Positions 51,417-60,591 are shown, counted from the stretch's first letter. The stretch is DNA of 64,000 nt from Maricaulis maris (GCF_003634045.1 NZ_RBIM01000004.1:124001-188000); one strand, 5' to 3'. The notes: a model not told the origin generated them from the letters alone. Made by a program: numbers and translations.

Positions 51417-52922
51417 TCAGGCAGTTTCGGCCGCGCAATACTGGTCGAGAAAGTCCTGGTGTTGCGGCAGCTTGCTCACCGATGCGGCGATATTCGACTT
51501 CACCGCGTCCAGCGCCTGGCGCATTTGGTCATATGTCATCAGTCGGCCCATCGCATGGTGGGATTGCGGCTCGATACGCTGGCCCAGCAAGACCTGTAGC
51601 CAGGAATCGACCCGGAACAGGTCAGCCCCGTCCTGATAGGCCATGCCCGACTGCCGGAACAGCTCGATCCGGGCGGCCAGGCTGTCGGGTATCGACATGT
51701 CCCGACACTGGCGCCAGAACGCCGTCTCATCCCGCTGCGTGGCCTTGTAGTGCAGGATGATGAAGTCGCGAATGCGCTCCAGCTCGTCGCGTGACAGGGC
51801 ATTGTAGCGGTCACGCAAGGCGTCACACTGATCGCCGAAGGGGAACATCTGGATCAGCCGCATCACCCCGGCCTGGATGAGGTGGATGCTGGTCGATTCC
51901 AACGGCTCCAGAAATCCGCTCGAGAGGCCGAGCGCAAGGCAATTGCGGGTCCAGACCTGCTCACGCCGACCGGTCCGAAAGCGGATCACGCGCGGCTCGG
52001 TCAGGGGGGCACCGCTGACATTCTCGAGCAACAAGTCCTGCGCTGCTCCGTCATCGAGATGGGCGCTGCAATAGACCAGACCATTGCCGACACGGTGCTG
52101 CAACGGGATCTGCCATTGCCAGCCTGCGCCGTGCGCGATGGAGCGCGTATAGGGTCTGGCCGGGCCGGTCGAGCCGGTCTGCAGGGCAATGGCCCGATCC
52201 ATCGGCAACCAGTGCGACCAGTCCTCGAACCCGGTGCCGAGGGCATCGCCGATCAGCAAGGCGCGAAAACCGGTGCAGTCGATGAAAAAGTCACCCGCGA
52301 TCCGGGTGCCGTCGTCCAGCCTGAGCGCCGTGATATCGCCGCGCGCACCGTCCGTTCTGACGCCCTCGGTTTCAACGTCGGCAATCCGCCCCTCAACCCG
52401 TTTCACGCCCTGGTCTTCGGCAATCTTCCGCAGGAAGCCGGCATAGCGGCTGGCGTCAAGATGATAGGCGTAATTGATCCGGGCATTGGGACCGGTTGCA
52501 AACTTTTCAGCCTCGGCGGCCTGGAGCTCGAGACAATACGCGCCCAGCTCTCCAGCCAGTCCCGCCGCGCGAGCCTCCAGCCAGAGATGGTGAAAATCGG
52601 CCATCCAGGTCGACTTGCCGAGCTGGCCGAAGGAGTGGAAATACCGGTCGCCCTCGCGGGCCCAGTTTTCAAACGCGATCCCCAGTTTGAAACTGGCCTG
52701 GGTCTCGCGCATGAAGGCGCGCTCATCAATGCCCAGCAGATGATGGAATGTACGGTGGGTCGGGATCGTCGCCTCGCCGACACCGACCGTCCCGATCGCG
52801 TCGGATTCGACCAGCGTGATGTCGAGCAGGGGACCAAGCTGGCGAACGAGGGCCGCCGCGGCGATCCAGCCCGCTGTCCCGCCGCCGGCGATCACCACAC
52901 GCTTGCTTCGTGACTCTGCCAT
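51417..52922 (-). CDS. Flavin-dependent tryptophan halogenase family protein
   Basis: 501 residues. The FAD-binding GGGTAGWIAAA motif is near the N-terminus, followed by VGEATIPT, the lysine in SFKLGIAFENW, and the GWQWQIPL motif (WxWxIP) that marks flavin-dependent halogenases. LEPLESTSIHLIQAG provides the conserved glutamate region. Proteins of this kind are widespread in Caulobacterales beside TonB receptors, cupins and SapC, where true halogenation has not been shown by the sequence alone. It is the last gene of the TonB-SapC-cupin-halogenase set, 14 bases after the cupin gene. The substrate is unknown; it may modify a carbohydrate-linked aromatic or a receptor component. Confidence 0.88.
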   Translation of the reverse strand: MAESRSKRVVIAGGGTAGWIAAAALVRQLGPLLDITLVESDAIGTVGVGEATIPTHRTFHHLLGIDERAFMRETQASFKLGIAFENWAREGDRYFHSFGQLGKSTWMADFHHLWLEARAAGLAGELGAYCLELQAAEAEKFATGPNARINYAYHLDASRYAGFLRKIAEDQGVKRVEGRIADVETEGVRTDGARGDITALRLDDGTRIAGDFFIDCTGFRALLIGDALGTGFEDWSHWLPMDRAIALQTGSTGPARPYTRSIAHGAGWQWQIPLQHRVGNGLVYCSAHLDDGAAQDLLLENVSGAPLTEPRVIRFRTGRREQVWTRNCLALGLSSGFLEPLESTSIHLIQAGVMRLIQMFPFGDQCDALRDRYNALSRDELERIRDFIILHYKATQRDETAFWRQCRDMSIPDSLAARIELFRQSGMAYQDGADLFRVDSWLQVLLGQRIEPQSHHAMGRLMTYDQMRQALDAVKSNIAASVSKLPQHQDFLDQYCAAETA

Positions 52923-52936
52923 CGGGCCTCCCGGTT

Positions 52937-53980
52937 TCAGCGATTTAGCCGCTGCAGCAGCTGCGCCCGCAAGCGGCGGGCAAGACGATCATCCATCGGC
53001 GCCAGCGCCCCCCGGGCATGCGCAGGCAAGTGCGCAGCCGGCGCCTCGGCATCGCCGAAAATGTAATAGTCGAACAGGGACCGCCAGGCGTCCTTCTCGG
53101 CGCGCGGTCGATCCCGCAGGCTCATCATGGCGAGCTGCAGGGCATGCATTGGCGTGTCGATGAAATCGGGCACCGGATTCCACCAGTAGTTCATCATCAC
53201 ATTGAACGAATCGAGTGCCTCGACCTGGTGCCACCACAGCGCGGGATAGATCAACACATCTCCCGGATCGAGTTCGGCGACGCGTGCCGCATCCAGCGCC
53301 TGCCGGGCAGCCGGGTAGCGCACGAAATCCGGTGTCCGGAAATCGACCATCGAGACGACTTGTCCGCCTGGCGTCGGCTCCAGCGGGCCGGGATAGAGAT
53401 TGGCAACCTGGTCGGGCGGGAAAAGGGTGAAACGGCGGCGGCCAACGAGGCAACAGGCGAGATTGTTGGAAATGTCAAAATGCGCTGCAGCCATGGTCTG
53501 ATTGCCCATCCACAGACTGACAATGGGCCGCGCGCCGGCAAACAGGGCCGCCGTGTCGAGATCGTTCTCGGCCCGCAGGCCGGGCAGGTAGGCATCGACA
53601 TCGGTTGAACCGACATAGACCGCATCGGTCGTGGCCGCATCTGCCGACGTCCCCAGGGTGTCGAACACCGAGGCCAGCGGCGCTCGCGACGCCGAGAAAT
53701 TCATGGCGGTCAGGGTATCATTGTAAAAAAATCGGCCGTCTATCCCGGCCTCTCCCCGATAGACAACGACATCGCGCGTTCCGGCAAAGCCAAGCAGGTA
53801 GGCCATCGCTCGCCCGACCGATTCCCTCCCTTCGGCGACGGCCGGCCAGTCCGCAACCATGCCCTTGAAGATGACGGGTTCGCCGTCAGACAGGCAGGCG
53901 TCAACATCATCCGCGGTGGCCTTGCGTCCCGCGATCTCCCGCACACGTCTGACTGCAGCCAGCGCTGCCGATGACGCCAT
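52937..53980 (-). CDS. Cupin-like (JmjC/cupin_8) oxygenase-type protein
   Basis: 347 residues. The double-stranded beta-helix has the iron site HFDISNNLACCLVGRRRF (His-x-Asp) and a later histidine in LIYPALWWHQVEAL; LFPPDQVANLYP is typical of JmjC-like cupin_8 proteins. These are usually 2-oxoglutarate-dependent hydroxylases. It lies five bases after SapC and 14 before the halogenase-like gene, a set common in Caulobacterales. No signal peptide is visible, so it acts in the cytoplasm. Its substrate is unknown; a protein side chain or a small molecule is possible. Confidence 0.86.
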   Translation of the reverse strand: MASSAALAAVRRVREIAGRKATADDVDACLSDGEPVIFKGMVADWPAVAEGRESVGRAMAYLLGFAGTRDVVVYRGEAGIDGRFFYNDTLTAMNFSASRAPLASVFDTLGTSADAATTDAVYVGSTDVDAYLPGLRAENDLDTAALFAGARPIVSLWMGNQTMAAAHFDISNNLACCLVGRRRFTLFPPDQVANLYPGPLEPTPGGQVVSMVDFRTPDFVRYPAARQALDAARVAELDPGDVLIYPALWWHQVEALDSFNVMMNYWWNPVPDFIDTPMHALQLAMMSLRDRPRAEKDAWRSLFDYYIFGDAEAPAAHLPAHARGALAPMDDRLARRLRAQLLQRLNR

Positions 53981-53985
53981 GGCAC

Positions 53986-54726
53986 TCAGCCCCTCGCCCG
54001 CTTCTGATTCTTGCGGGCGATCAGGCGGGCGACATTGCCCAGCGACGCGGCAACCAGGAAAGCCGAACCGAGAAAGCCGGAGGCGTTCAGCGTCTTCAGT
54101 GTTTTCGCGTCGAGTGCGGCGAGCTTTTCCTCGCTGATCGTATGGAAATCCGGCAGACGGTACGCGGTCTCGTCATCGAGTTGGATCTCGATCGCGACAG
54201 GTTCGAACAGACCGGCCGCGTCGAAAGCCGCATACATTTGCGGACCCTGTTCCAGCCCGTTATGGATCACACCCAGCATATGGGCGACCCGCTCAAGATA
54301 GGGCGCATGGCCGCCTTTTGGCAGGAAGACGGGCTCACCTTCCTGCCCGGAAATATCGACACGCGGATCGTCCAGATTGACCTGGATCATGGGCTCACGA
54401 ACGGATTGACCATCCTGTTGGCGCTCCTGCATGCCGATCAGGAAGGGCCCACGCGCCAGCACGGCCGGCAGGTATTCGCTCGTCCAGCCATCATCGTCGA
54501 GAAACAGGTTCTCATCGCGGTCAAGGCCGAGCAAGGCAATGGCCTTGTACCCATCCGCCTCCTTGCGGAACAGGATCGGGTATTCCCGCTGCAGGTCGGC
54601 GAACTCCGCGGGAAAGACCAGGATCTGGTTGACCCGGTGACCGGGGTCAACGCCCTGGTCGGTCCGGACGCAGAGATCCTTGTGACTGACATTGTCCAGC
54701 AGGACCGTATTTGTCATCGCATTCAT
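53986..54726 (-). CDS. SapC-family protein
   Basis: 246 residues, the usual size for SapC (PF07277). Typical segments are LLDNVSHKDLCVRTDQG, ILVFPAEFADLQREYPILFRKE and LGLDRDENLFLDDDGWTSEYLPA. The family was named after an S-layer-associated protein in Campylobacter, but in Alphaproteobacteria it is found next to TonB carbohydrate receptors and its role is not known. It follows the receptor gene with a strong stem-loop between. An alternative start nine bases in (54717) is possible. Confidence 0.88.
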   Translation of the reverse strand: MNAMTNTVLLDNVSHKDLCVRTDQGVDPGHRVNQILVFPAEFADLQREYPILFRKEADGYKAIALLGLDRDENLFLDDDGWTSEYLPAVLARGPFLIGMQERQQDGQSVREPMIQVNLDDPRVDISGQEGEPVFLPKGGHAPYLERVAHMLGVIHNGLEQGPQMYAAFDAAGLFEPVAIEIQLDDETAYRLPDFHTISEEKLAALDAKTLKTLNASGFLGSAFLVAASLGNVARLIARKNQKRARG

Positions 54727-54828
54727 GCTCGCACCTGTCTTTCGATGTCATCGTCGGACAAACCCGCGCCGGGTTCAATGCCCCACCGCTTGCCTCGGCC
54801 ATTGACGCGACCAGCCGGACAAGAAGAG

Positions 54829-54853
54829 GCGGCCGCCAACAAGTGGCGGCCGC
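54829..54853 (-). terminator. Stem-loop between TonB receptor and sapC
   Basis: GCGGCCGCCA (54829-54838) and TGGCGGCCGC (54844-54853) form a perfect 10-base stem with a five-base loop. On the minus strand it is followed by a C/T-rich tail rather than a clean T-run. It probably lowers expression of sapC-cupin-halogenase relative to the receptor or protects the receptor message. Confidence 0.6.
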
Positions 54854-54914
54854 AGGTGAGGAGTGACTGATCATTGTCACTGCAGGAAGTATCTGATTGG
54901 AAAGCCTGCCACCG

Positions 54915-57900
54915 TCAGAAGCGGTAGCGAGCCCCCAACAGATATCGCGGATCCAGTTCCTGGGCGAACCAGACATTGGAACTGTCGCGACCAAATGTCC
55001 GCAGGTCTTCACCTGTGATGTTGATCGCCTCGAAGGAGACTACCAGGTCATCGGTGACGTCGTAGGACACATTCAGGTCAAGCTGTCCGAAGGCCTCGAC
55101 AAAGACCGGGTTGCGCGATCCGCCGCCCCGGTTTGTCTGGGACAGGAACTCGTCACGCCAATTGTAGGCGAGACGGGCGGACAGTCCGTGCTTCTCGTAG
55201 ATCAGCGTCAGGTTGGCCGTGTCGGAAAGACCGACAAGCGCAAACTGGTCAACGCTGGGATCCGCCCCCACATCGATGGAGACATCACCTTCGACCAGGG
55301 TGTAGTTCGCCTGGACGCCGAAGCCGGTATCGCCGAAGAAGTGCTGGGCCGCGATTTCCAGACCGTGGATCTTGCCTTCGCGATTGTTGATCGGACCCGT
55401 GACTTCGAACTGGAAGAGAGGATCGCTCGCATTCGGTGTCACATCATAGGCCGCGAGAATCGCGTCGATGAAGGCCTGGTCCAAGGCACCGCCACTATAG
55501 TTGGCCTGGAATTCAGCCGTTGCCGCAGCAACCGAGCCACGTTGCTCGATCAGGGCCGTCATCGTGAACAGGTTCACATCGGTCGGATCTGCGCCGATTG
55601 CCCCGAGCGCATCAACCGCATCGCCGGACCGTGTGCCGGCCGCGCCGGAACTCGGATCCCGCAGGCCGAACAGGTTGCGGGTAGTCTGGCCGGTCCCGAC
55701 GAAATTGCGGACACGCTTGTCGAAGAAGCCGATCGAGACATAGCTCGCATCGTCATAATACCACTCCAGCGAGACGTCGAAATTGTCGGACTCCAGCGGA
55801 AGCAGTCCGGCATTCCCGGTCGAGCCTGATGCGATACCACCAAGCGCGGTTGGCCGCGGCGGCGTGTCGGCATCATCGGCAACGAAGAGATCGCCGTAGC
55901 TGGGCCGCGCAATCGTATTGCTGAACGAGGCCCGGGCAATCACGTCATCCACGATCTCGATCTGGAAATCGAGGCTCGGCAGGACATTGTCATAGGACCC
56001 TGTCGAGGAGACCGGCTGTACCGTGTTGGAGAGCTGGATCGTGAAATCATTGTCCGACTGCCAGATAATGGCTTCCGGAACAGCGACCAGTGCGGTGGAT
56101 TCGACCGACGTGTCTTCATAGCGGACACCCGCCACGAAGCTGGCCGGGCGACCCATGAGCTCGCCTTCCATGATCACCTGTGCGTAGGCGGACCAGATCT
56201 CCTCATCGACCTGGTTGAAGTCCTCGCCCGTCGCGCTCACAGGATTGCCCATGCCGGCATAGACCGGAGACAGGGCGTTGTAGATGTCGACCGCATTGCC
56301 GCGGAACGCGACCAGCGAGTCGCCGCTGGACATCGGATCATAGGAGTCGAACAGGCAGGTCAGGCAGTAGGATTCCAGCATGCCGGCGGCGTATTGCTCG
56401 ACATCACCGACATTCGAGATGCCCCAGTCGCCAAGCGTCTGTTGCGTCTGGGACCGCTGCTGGACCATCGTCGAACTGCGGTAGCCGATACCAGCATCAA
56501 ACCGGCTGCCATTGCCCAAGTCCCAACCGGCATCGAGACGGAACTCATCGATGTCATGTTCCTGGCTGGACGCAATGGTGCGGGCGATCTGCGTACCGAT
56601 ATCACCGACATCAAGAACGCCATTGCCATTGCCGCGGACGCTGTCATCGATGGTGATGCTCTGAACCGGGAAACCGCTCGAGAAATCGACAGAGTGCGCG
56701 GCGATAACCGGCGCGCCCATGCTGATCAGGGTCGAGCTGACACCCATCGGATTGTTCGGCGTACTCTCCGAGCTTGAGGTGTGCGCGTCGAAGGTCAGCG
56801 AGAAGTCATCCGACAACCACCATTCAGCATTGAAACCAAAGGACTGCAATGTGTCCCTTGTGGCCCGGTATTGCTGCTCGAAACCGGTATCTTTCACGCC
56901 GGCGATGTTTTCTTGCAGGAACAGGGTCGAAGCGACAACCGGGTTGCCGTCGAAGGTCACCTGGTTGAACGGACGGTTGAACCAGTTGGTCTGGTCCGTG
57001 CGCTGTTCATCAATATCGTTCCGGGCATAGGTGGCGTCCGCGGTAAGCGTCAGCGCATTGGTCGGCCGGAACTGGAAGACAAGCTGGCCGTTGATGCGCT
57101 CGCGTTCGGCCTGGGCGAGGTGGTAGCGGCTGTCATTGGGATAGGCCACCAGCTGGTTGGGATCCGGCGAATTGGTAATCGTGGTCCCGGCCGAGACCCG
57201 GCCGTTGGCCGGATCAAGAAAGGCGCTGCCACGTTCGACGTTCCAGCCATTCACCGTCGCGGAGCGCGAGGCACTGTCACGACGCTGGACGGAGCCGAAC
57301 AGGGATACACCCACGGTCTCTTCCGGGTTGGCCCAGCTGAGCAGGCCGGTCAATTCCGGCGTCAGGTCGGAACCGGTGACGACACCCGTGTCGTGCATGC
57401 CCTGGACCCCGATTGTGCCCGTCAGGCCATCCGGATTGTCGAGCGGGCGACGGGTCGCAATATTGACCGTGCCGCCAATGCCGCCGGACGCGATTTCGGC
57501 GCGCCCGGTCTTGTAGACCTCCAGCGTCCGAACGCCTTCCGAGGCGAGGTTGGAGAAATCAAAGGAACGGCTGTCGCCGGTCGCGAAATCGGCATTCTGA
57601 TCACCACCAACTGTCTCGACATTCGCCGTCGGCATCGTCCGCCCGTTCAAGGTGACCAGGGTGAAGCCGCTGCCGAACCCGCGCACCGTGACCAGTGAGC
57701 CTTCACCGTTCACACGGTTGATCGACACGCCGGTAATGCGCTGAAGGGATTCCGCAAGGTTGGTATCGGGGAAACTGCCGATGTCGTCGGCCGAAATGGC
57801 ATCGACCACGCCATGAGCGTCCCGCTTGATGTCCATGGCCTGTTCGAGCGAACCGCGCACACCGGTCACGGTGATCACATCCTCGCTGCCATTGTTCTGG

Positions 57901-58016
57901 GCCTGTGCCGGAGCCAGGGCGCCGACCGCCATGGTCGACACGCCTGCCAGAAGCGCCACCCGGCCGAATCGCCGGACGGGACCCATTAGCCCCGCTTGCT
58001 TGTTTGAACTTGTCAT
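54915..58016 (-). CDS. TonB-dependent receptor, large Caulobacter carbohydrate type
   Basis: 1033 residues, preceded by GGGGAGGAACGG before the ATG at 58016. The signal peptide ends near APAQAQ, followed by a TonB-box-like SEDVITVTGVRGSLEQAM. The plug contains ADDIGSFPDTNLAESLQRI, VTVRGFGSGFTLVTLNGR and GGIGGTVNIATRRPLD. The barrel ends DPRYLLGARYRF. This is the TIGR01782-like class that takes up plant or algal oligosaccharides. It heads the SapC-cupin-halogenase set. Two TGTCTGACAA operators upstream match the one before manD, so the ligand may be a glucuronate-containing oligosaccharide; that link is an inference. Confidence 0.92.
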   Translation of the reverse strand: MTSSNKQAGLMGPVRRFGRVALLAGVSTMAVGALAPAQAQNNGSEDVITVTGVRGSLEQAMDIKRDAHGVVDAISADDIGSFPDTNLAESLQRITGVSINRVNGEGSLVTVRGFGSGFTLVTLNGRTMPTANVETVGGDQNADFATGDSRSFDFSNLASEGVRTLEVYKTGRAEIASGGIGGTVNIATRRPLDNPDGLTGTIGVQGMHDTGVVTGSDLTPELTGLLSWANPEETVGVSLFGSVQRRDSASRSATVNGWNVERGSAFLDPANGRVSAGTTITNSPDPNQLVAYPNDSRYHLAQAERERINGQLVFQFRPTNALTLTADATYARNDIDEQRTDQTNWFNRPFNQVTFDGNPVVASTLFLQENIAGVKDTGFEQQYRATRDTLQSFGFNAEWWLSDDFSLTFDAHTSSSESTPNNPMGVSSTLISMGAPVIAAHSVDFSSGFPVQSITIDDSVRGNGNGVLDVGDIGTQIARTIASSQEHDIDEFRLDAGWDLGNGSRFDAGIGYRSSTMVQQRSQTQQTLGDWGISNVGDVEQYAAGMLESYCLTCLFDSYDPMSSGDSLVAFRGNAVDIYNALSPVYAGMGNPVSATGEDFNQVDEEIWSAYAQVIMEGELMGRPASFVAGVRYEDTSVESTALVAVPEAIIWQSDNDFTIQLSNTVQPVSSTGSYDNVLPSLDFQIEIVDDVIARASFSNTIARPSYGDLFVADDADTPPRPTALGGIASGSTGNAGLLPLESDNFDVSLEWYYDDASYVSIGFFDKRVRNFVGTGQTTRNLFGLRDPSSGAAGTRSGDAVDALGAIGADPTDVNLFTMTALIEQRGSVAAATAEFQANYSGGALDQAFIDAILAAYDVTPNASDPLFQFEVTGPINNREGKIHGLEIAAQHFFGDTGFGVQANYTLVEGDVSIDVGADPSVDQFALVGLSDTANLTLIYEKHGLSARLAYNWRDEFLSQTNRGGGSRNPVFVEAFGQLDLNVSYDVTDDLVVSFEAINITGEDLRTFGRDSSNVWFAQELDPRYLLGARYRF

Positions 58017-58235
58017 CCGTTCCTCCCCTGGATGTGGTCGCCGGGCACCTTTTGATGTCCCGGGAATTCTGGTGCCTGTTTCGGCACGTTGCAGGTCTGG
58101 TTAAACAAATTGGCCTGCGAAGCCGCGGTCGAATGGTATCGACAATGCGTGCCGACATGGCGTCGCGGTCAGCCCCTCCTCGCTTCGTTCAGGCCCTTGC
58201 CTCCCCTTTCCCGACGAATCGCCGCTGACGTCTAT

Positions 58236-58475
58236 TTGTCAGACATATAAAACCAACACGGGGCTTAACCTCCGGTCGGGTGGATACAGGCCGGCCAACG
58301 CAGCAGCAACATCACAACGTGCAGCGTCAACGTTTGCGCTTTTGTCCTACGATGTCAATTGTTGTTTTGCGTCATTCTCACGAGAAATTTCCCACTTGAG
58401 GCGAGTTTCTGCTCATCATGAGCCCGAACCCGGGCTCAAGCGCGTGAATGTGGGAGAAAATTTTATTGTCAGACA
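58236..58475 (-). promoter_or_regulatory. Two TGTCTGACAA operator candidates upstream of the TonB receptor
   Basis: On the minus strand TATGTCTGACAAATA (core 58236-58245) and ATTATGTCTGACAATAA (core 58466-58475) share ten identical bases with the palindrome before manD at 1697-1707. They lie about 220 and 450 bases before the receptor start. The 58017-58644 stretch has no gene that I can support; it is AT-rich around 58230-58500, and a run of low-complexity promoter-like sequence surrounds both motifs. The nearer copy has TTTTATATG just before it. Confidence 0.55.
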
Positions 58476-58644
58476 TAATGCTTTGTGACGCACCAAAAGC
58501 GGAAGCGGAAGCGCGCCATGAATCGCCTAACCGATTGAAAACCCAGCGCTAGGTGTGGGTTCTCACTTAACGCCTGGAATTCCTCGCTGCCGGTGTCAGG
58601 CATTTGAAGTCCCGTCTGGGTAGCCACTTGCCCCGCAATATGGA

Positions 58645-59034
58645 TCAGGCCTGGATTGAATGACGGAGTTCAACCGGTTGGGTTAACCTGGCGATCTCTT
58701 CCTGCTGGTCGAACAAACACGGTGGCGCGGCATCCGGCTCCGGCGGCGGCGGCGGCGAGCGATACCCCTCTGCTAGCTTCCGGTAGAATGCTTGAGCGAT
58801 TTCGCGGGCATCATTGATGCTTAAGCCCTTCACGAGACGTAGCTTATCGCACAACTGCGCAAAGGCGAGCGTCGCATTCAACGCTCGGCGCTACGCCACC
58901 TTGGACTCGCGGATTCTGACCGACCAACGAAGCTCCTTGCGCTCCAACGCCCGCTGAAGATCTACCGGCACATAGAGCCGGACCTGGAAGCTCTTTCCGC
59001 GCACGACGAAATGTTGCACCCGGCGGCCGCTCAT
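58645..59034 (-). pseudogene. Broken tyrosine integrase N-terminal remnant beside tRNA-Ser
   Basis: From the ATG at 59034 the frame reads MSGRRVQHFVVRGKSFQVRL and continues with VPVDLQRALERKELRWSVRI, the pattern of the N-terminal SAM-like region of phage/ICE integrases. A TAG at 58891-58893 interrupts it; the same frame continues with ALNATLAFAQLCDKLRLVK and AREIAQAFYRKLAEG up to a stop at 58645. The remainder of an integrase (core-binding and catalytic domains, with the Arg-His-Arg-Tyr residues) is missing. It lies 108 bases after the 3' end of tRNA-Ser, the normal place of an integrase relative to its attachment site. It looks like the scar of an old integrated element. Confidence 0.68.
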
Positions 59035-59142
59035 CGCACCGCCGCCCGTGGGAGGAATAGGAACAGGTGATAGGAACGTTTTGGCCTGGCCGCCAAACGC
59101 CAAAATCGTACCCCGTGGAGGGATTTGAGATTTTGGGAATAG

Positions 59143-59232
59143 TGGCGGAGAGAGAGGGATTCGAACCCTCGGAACGCTTGCGCGCTCAACGGTTTTCGAG
59201 ACCGCCCCGATCGACCACTCCGGCACCTCTCC
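59143..59232 (-). tRNA. tRNA-Ser (anticodon CGA), CCA encoded
   Basis: On the minus strand the gene begins GGAGAGGTGCCGGAGTGG and folds into a class II tRNA with a long variable arm. The acceptor stem GGAGAGG pairs with TCTCTCC. The anticodon loop is CTCGAAA, giving anticodon CGA (reads UCG, serine). The T-arm has GGTTCGAATCC. Discriminator G is followed by encoded CCA (59143-59145). Length is 90 bases, normal for tRNA-Ser. Protein frames drawn through it should be ignored. Confidence 0.95.
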
Positions 59233-59330
59233 GCGGGGAAGCGGGGTTGTGGCCGAATGAACGGACAAAATCAAGGGGGGATCGCGGTCGGCATACAGGA
59301 CCACCGGACATGCCCCCACTGCCCTTTTCG

Positions 59331-59358
59331 TTGACTCTTTGACGGGCATGCGTATAAC
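59331..59358 (+). promoter_or_regulatory. Sigma-70-type promoter of rplU-rpmA
   Basis: TTGACT (59331-59336) and TATAAC (59353-59358) are separated by 16 bases and lie 155 bases before the rplU start. The leader of about 150 bases contains small hairpins (for example CTCCG/CGGAG near 59419-59434), which might serve in autoregulation; no known leader motif was recognised. Confidence 0.65.
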
Positions 59359-59512
59359 GCCCGCTCCTGCTCGCTCGGCTTGCCGTTGCGGGCCCATAAA
59401 TCATGAACAACGCTCCGGGCATACGGAGTGAAGAAAAAGGACCCGCCGGGCCAACAGGATCAAGGTGATCCCGTGGCAACCGGACGGATCGGACACAAGG
59501 ATAGAAACGATC

Positions 59513-60187
59513 ATGTTTGCTGTGATCAAGACAGGCGGTAAGCAGTACCGTGTTGCCGCTGGCGACGAAATTCGCATCGAGAAGCTTGAAGGCGCCGCTG
59601 GCGACACGCTCGATCTCGGTGAAGTTCTAATGCTCGGCTCCGATGCCGGCGTCACGGTCGGCTCGCCGACCGTTGATGGCGCCCAGGTGATCGGCGAACT
59701 GCTCGACACCAATCGTGCGCGCAAGATCATCGTCTTCAAGAAGCGCCGCCGCCAGAATTATCGTCGCACGAAGGGCCACCGTCAGTGGGGCACCGTCGTT
59801 CGCATCGCGGAAATCGTTGCACCGGGCGACAAGGCCAAGACGGCTCTGAAGTCGACCACGGCGGCCCCGAAGTCTGCCGAGACCCCGAAGGCGAAGGCCG
59901 CTCCGAAAGCCGAGAAGGCTGCTGCCCCGAAAGCTGCAAAAGCGGCGGCTCCGAAAGCCGAGAAGGCCGCTGCCCCGAAAGCGGCTGTTGCCGACGCGCT
60001 GACCGAGCTGACCGGTGTGGGCCCCGCCCTCGCCACCAAGCTGAATGAAGCCGGCATCACCACGTTCGCGCAAGTCGCGGCCTGGACCGACGCCGACCTG
60101 GACGCCCTGAACGAGACCATCACCGGTCTCAAGGCCAAGGCTGAGAAAAACGACTGGATCAACGCCGCCAAGGCGCTGGCCAAGTAA
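59513..60187 (+). CDS. rplU: 50S ribosomal protein L21 with C-terminal Ala/Lys/Pro linker and helix-hairpin-helix-like domain
   Basis: 224 residues from ATG 59513 ([20 protein letters not shown]), whereas bacterial L21 is about 103. The L21 domain is residues 1-103 and includes [22 protein letters not shown] linker of repeated [14 protein letters not shown] units (about 112-160) follows, then a ~60-residue domain starting [20 protein letters not shown], which matches helix-hairpin-helix folds seen at the end of L21 in several Alphaproteobacteria. It is part of the ribosome large subunit. It is followed by rpmA with 15 bases between. Confidence 0.96.
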   Translation: MFAVIKTGGKQYRVAAGDEIRIEKLEGAAGDTLDLGEVLMLGSDAGVTVGSPTVDGAQVIGELLDTNRARKIIVFKKRRRQNYRRTKGHRQWGTVVRIAEIVAPGDKAKTALKSTTAAPKSAETPKAKAAPKAEKAAAPKAAKAAAPKAEKAAAPKAAVADALTELTGVGPALATKLNEAGITTFAQVAAWTDADLDALNETITGLKAKAEKNDWINAAKALAK

Positions 60188-60202
60188 TCGGAGGATTGAT
60201 CA

Positions 60203-60472
60203 ATGGCTCACAAAAAAGCAGGCGGTTCATCCCGTAACGGTCGCGACTCCGCAGGTCGCCGCCTTGGTGTGAAGAAATATGGCGGCCAGGAAGTCATTCC
60301 GGGCAACATCATCGTGCGCCAGCGCGGCACCAAGGTGAATCCGGGTGCCAATGTCGGCATGGGCAAGGACCACACCCTTTTCGCGCTTACCGAAGGCCGC
60401 GTGGTCTTCGCGAAGAAATCCGGTGGCAAGTCTTTCGTCTCGGTCGAGCCGATTGCCAAAGCTGCAGAATAA
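60203..60472 (+). CDS. rpmA: 50S ribosomal protein L27
   Basis: 89 residues beginning [20 protein letters not shown], the universal start of L27, whose N-terminal tail reaches the peptidyl transferase centre. The conserved [19 protein letters not shown] is also present. It follows rplU by 15 bases with ribosome binding site GGAGG. It is followed by a clear intrinsic terminator. Confidence 0.98.
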   Translation: MAHKKAGGSSRNGRDSAGRRLGVKKYGGQEVIPGNIIVRQRGTKVNPGANVGMGKDHTLFALTEGRVVFAKKSGGKSFVSVEPIAKAAE

Positions 60473-60534
60473 GCGGTTCGCACATACTCGGACCGTGTCT
60501 TGAACAGGCAGGGTCCGACAGCGCCAGACGCGTT

Positions 60535-60570
60535 AAAGGGGAGACGGACCACCGCCTCCCCTTTTGTTTT
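60535..60570 (+). terminator. Intrinsic terminator of rplU-rpmA
   Basis: AAAGGGGAG (60535-60543) pairs with CTCCCCTTT (60556-60564) around a 12-base loop and is followed by T-rich TTTTGTTTTG. It lies 63 bases after the rpmA stop and 22 bases before the next start. Confidence 0.85.
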
Positions 60571-60591
60571 GTCCCCGTCGAGGAGAGGGTC

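Noticed and set aside
59067-59479. Several protein frames between the integrase remnant and rplU
   Set aside because: They run through tRNA-Ser and the rplU promoter region and contain translated tRNA sequence.
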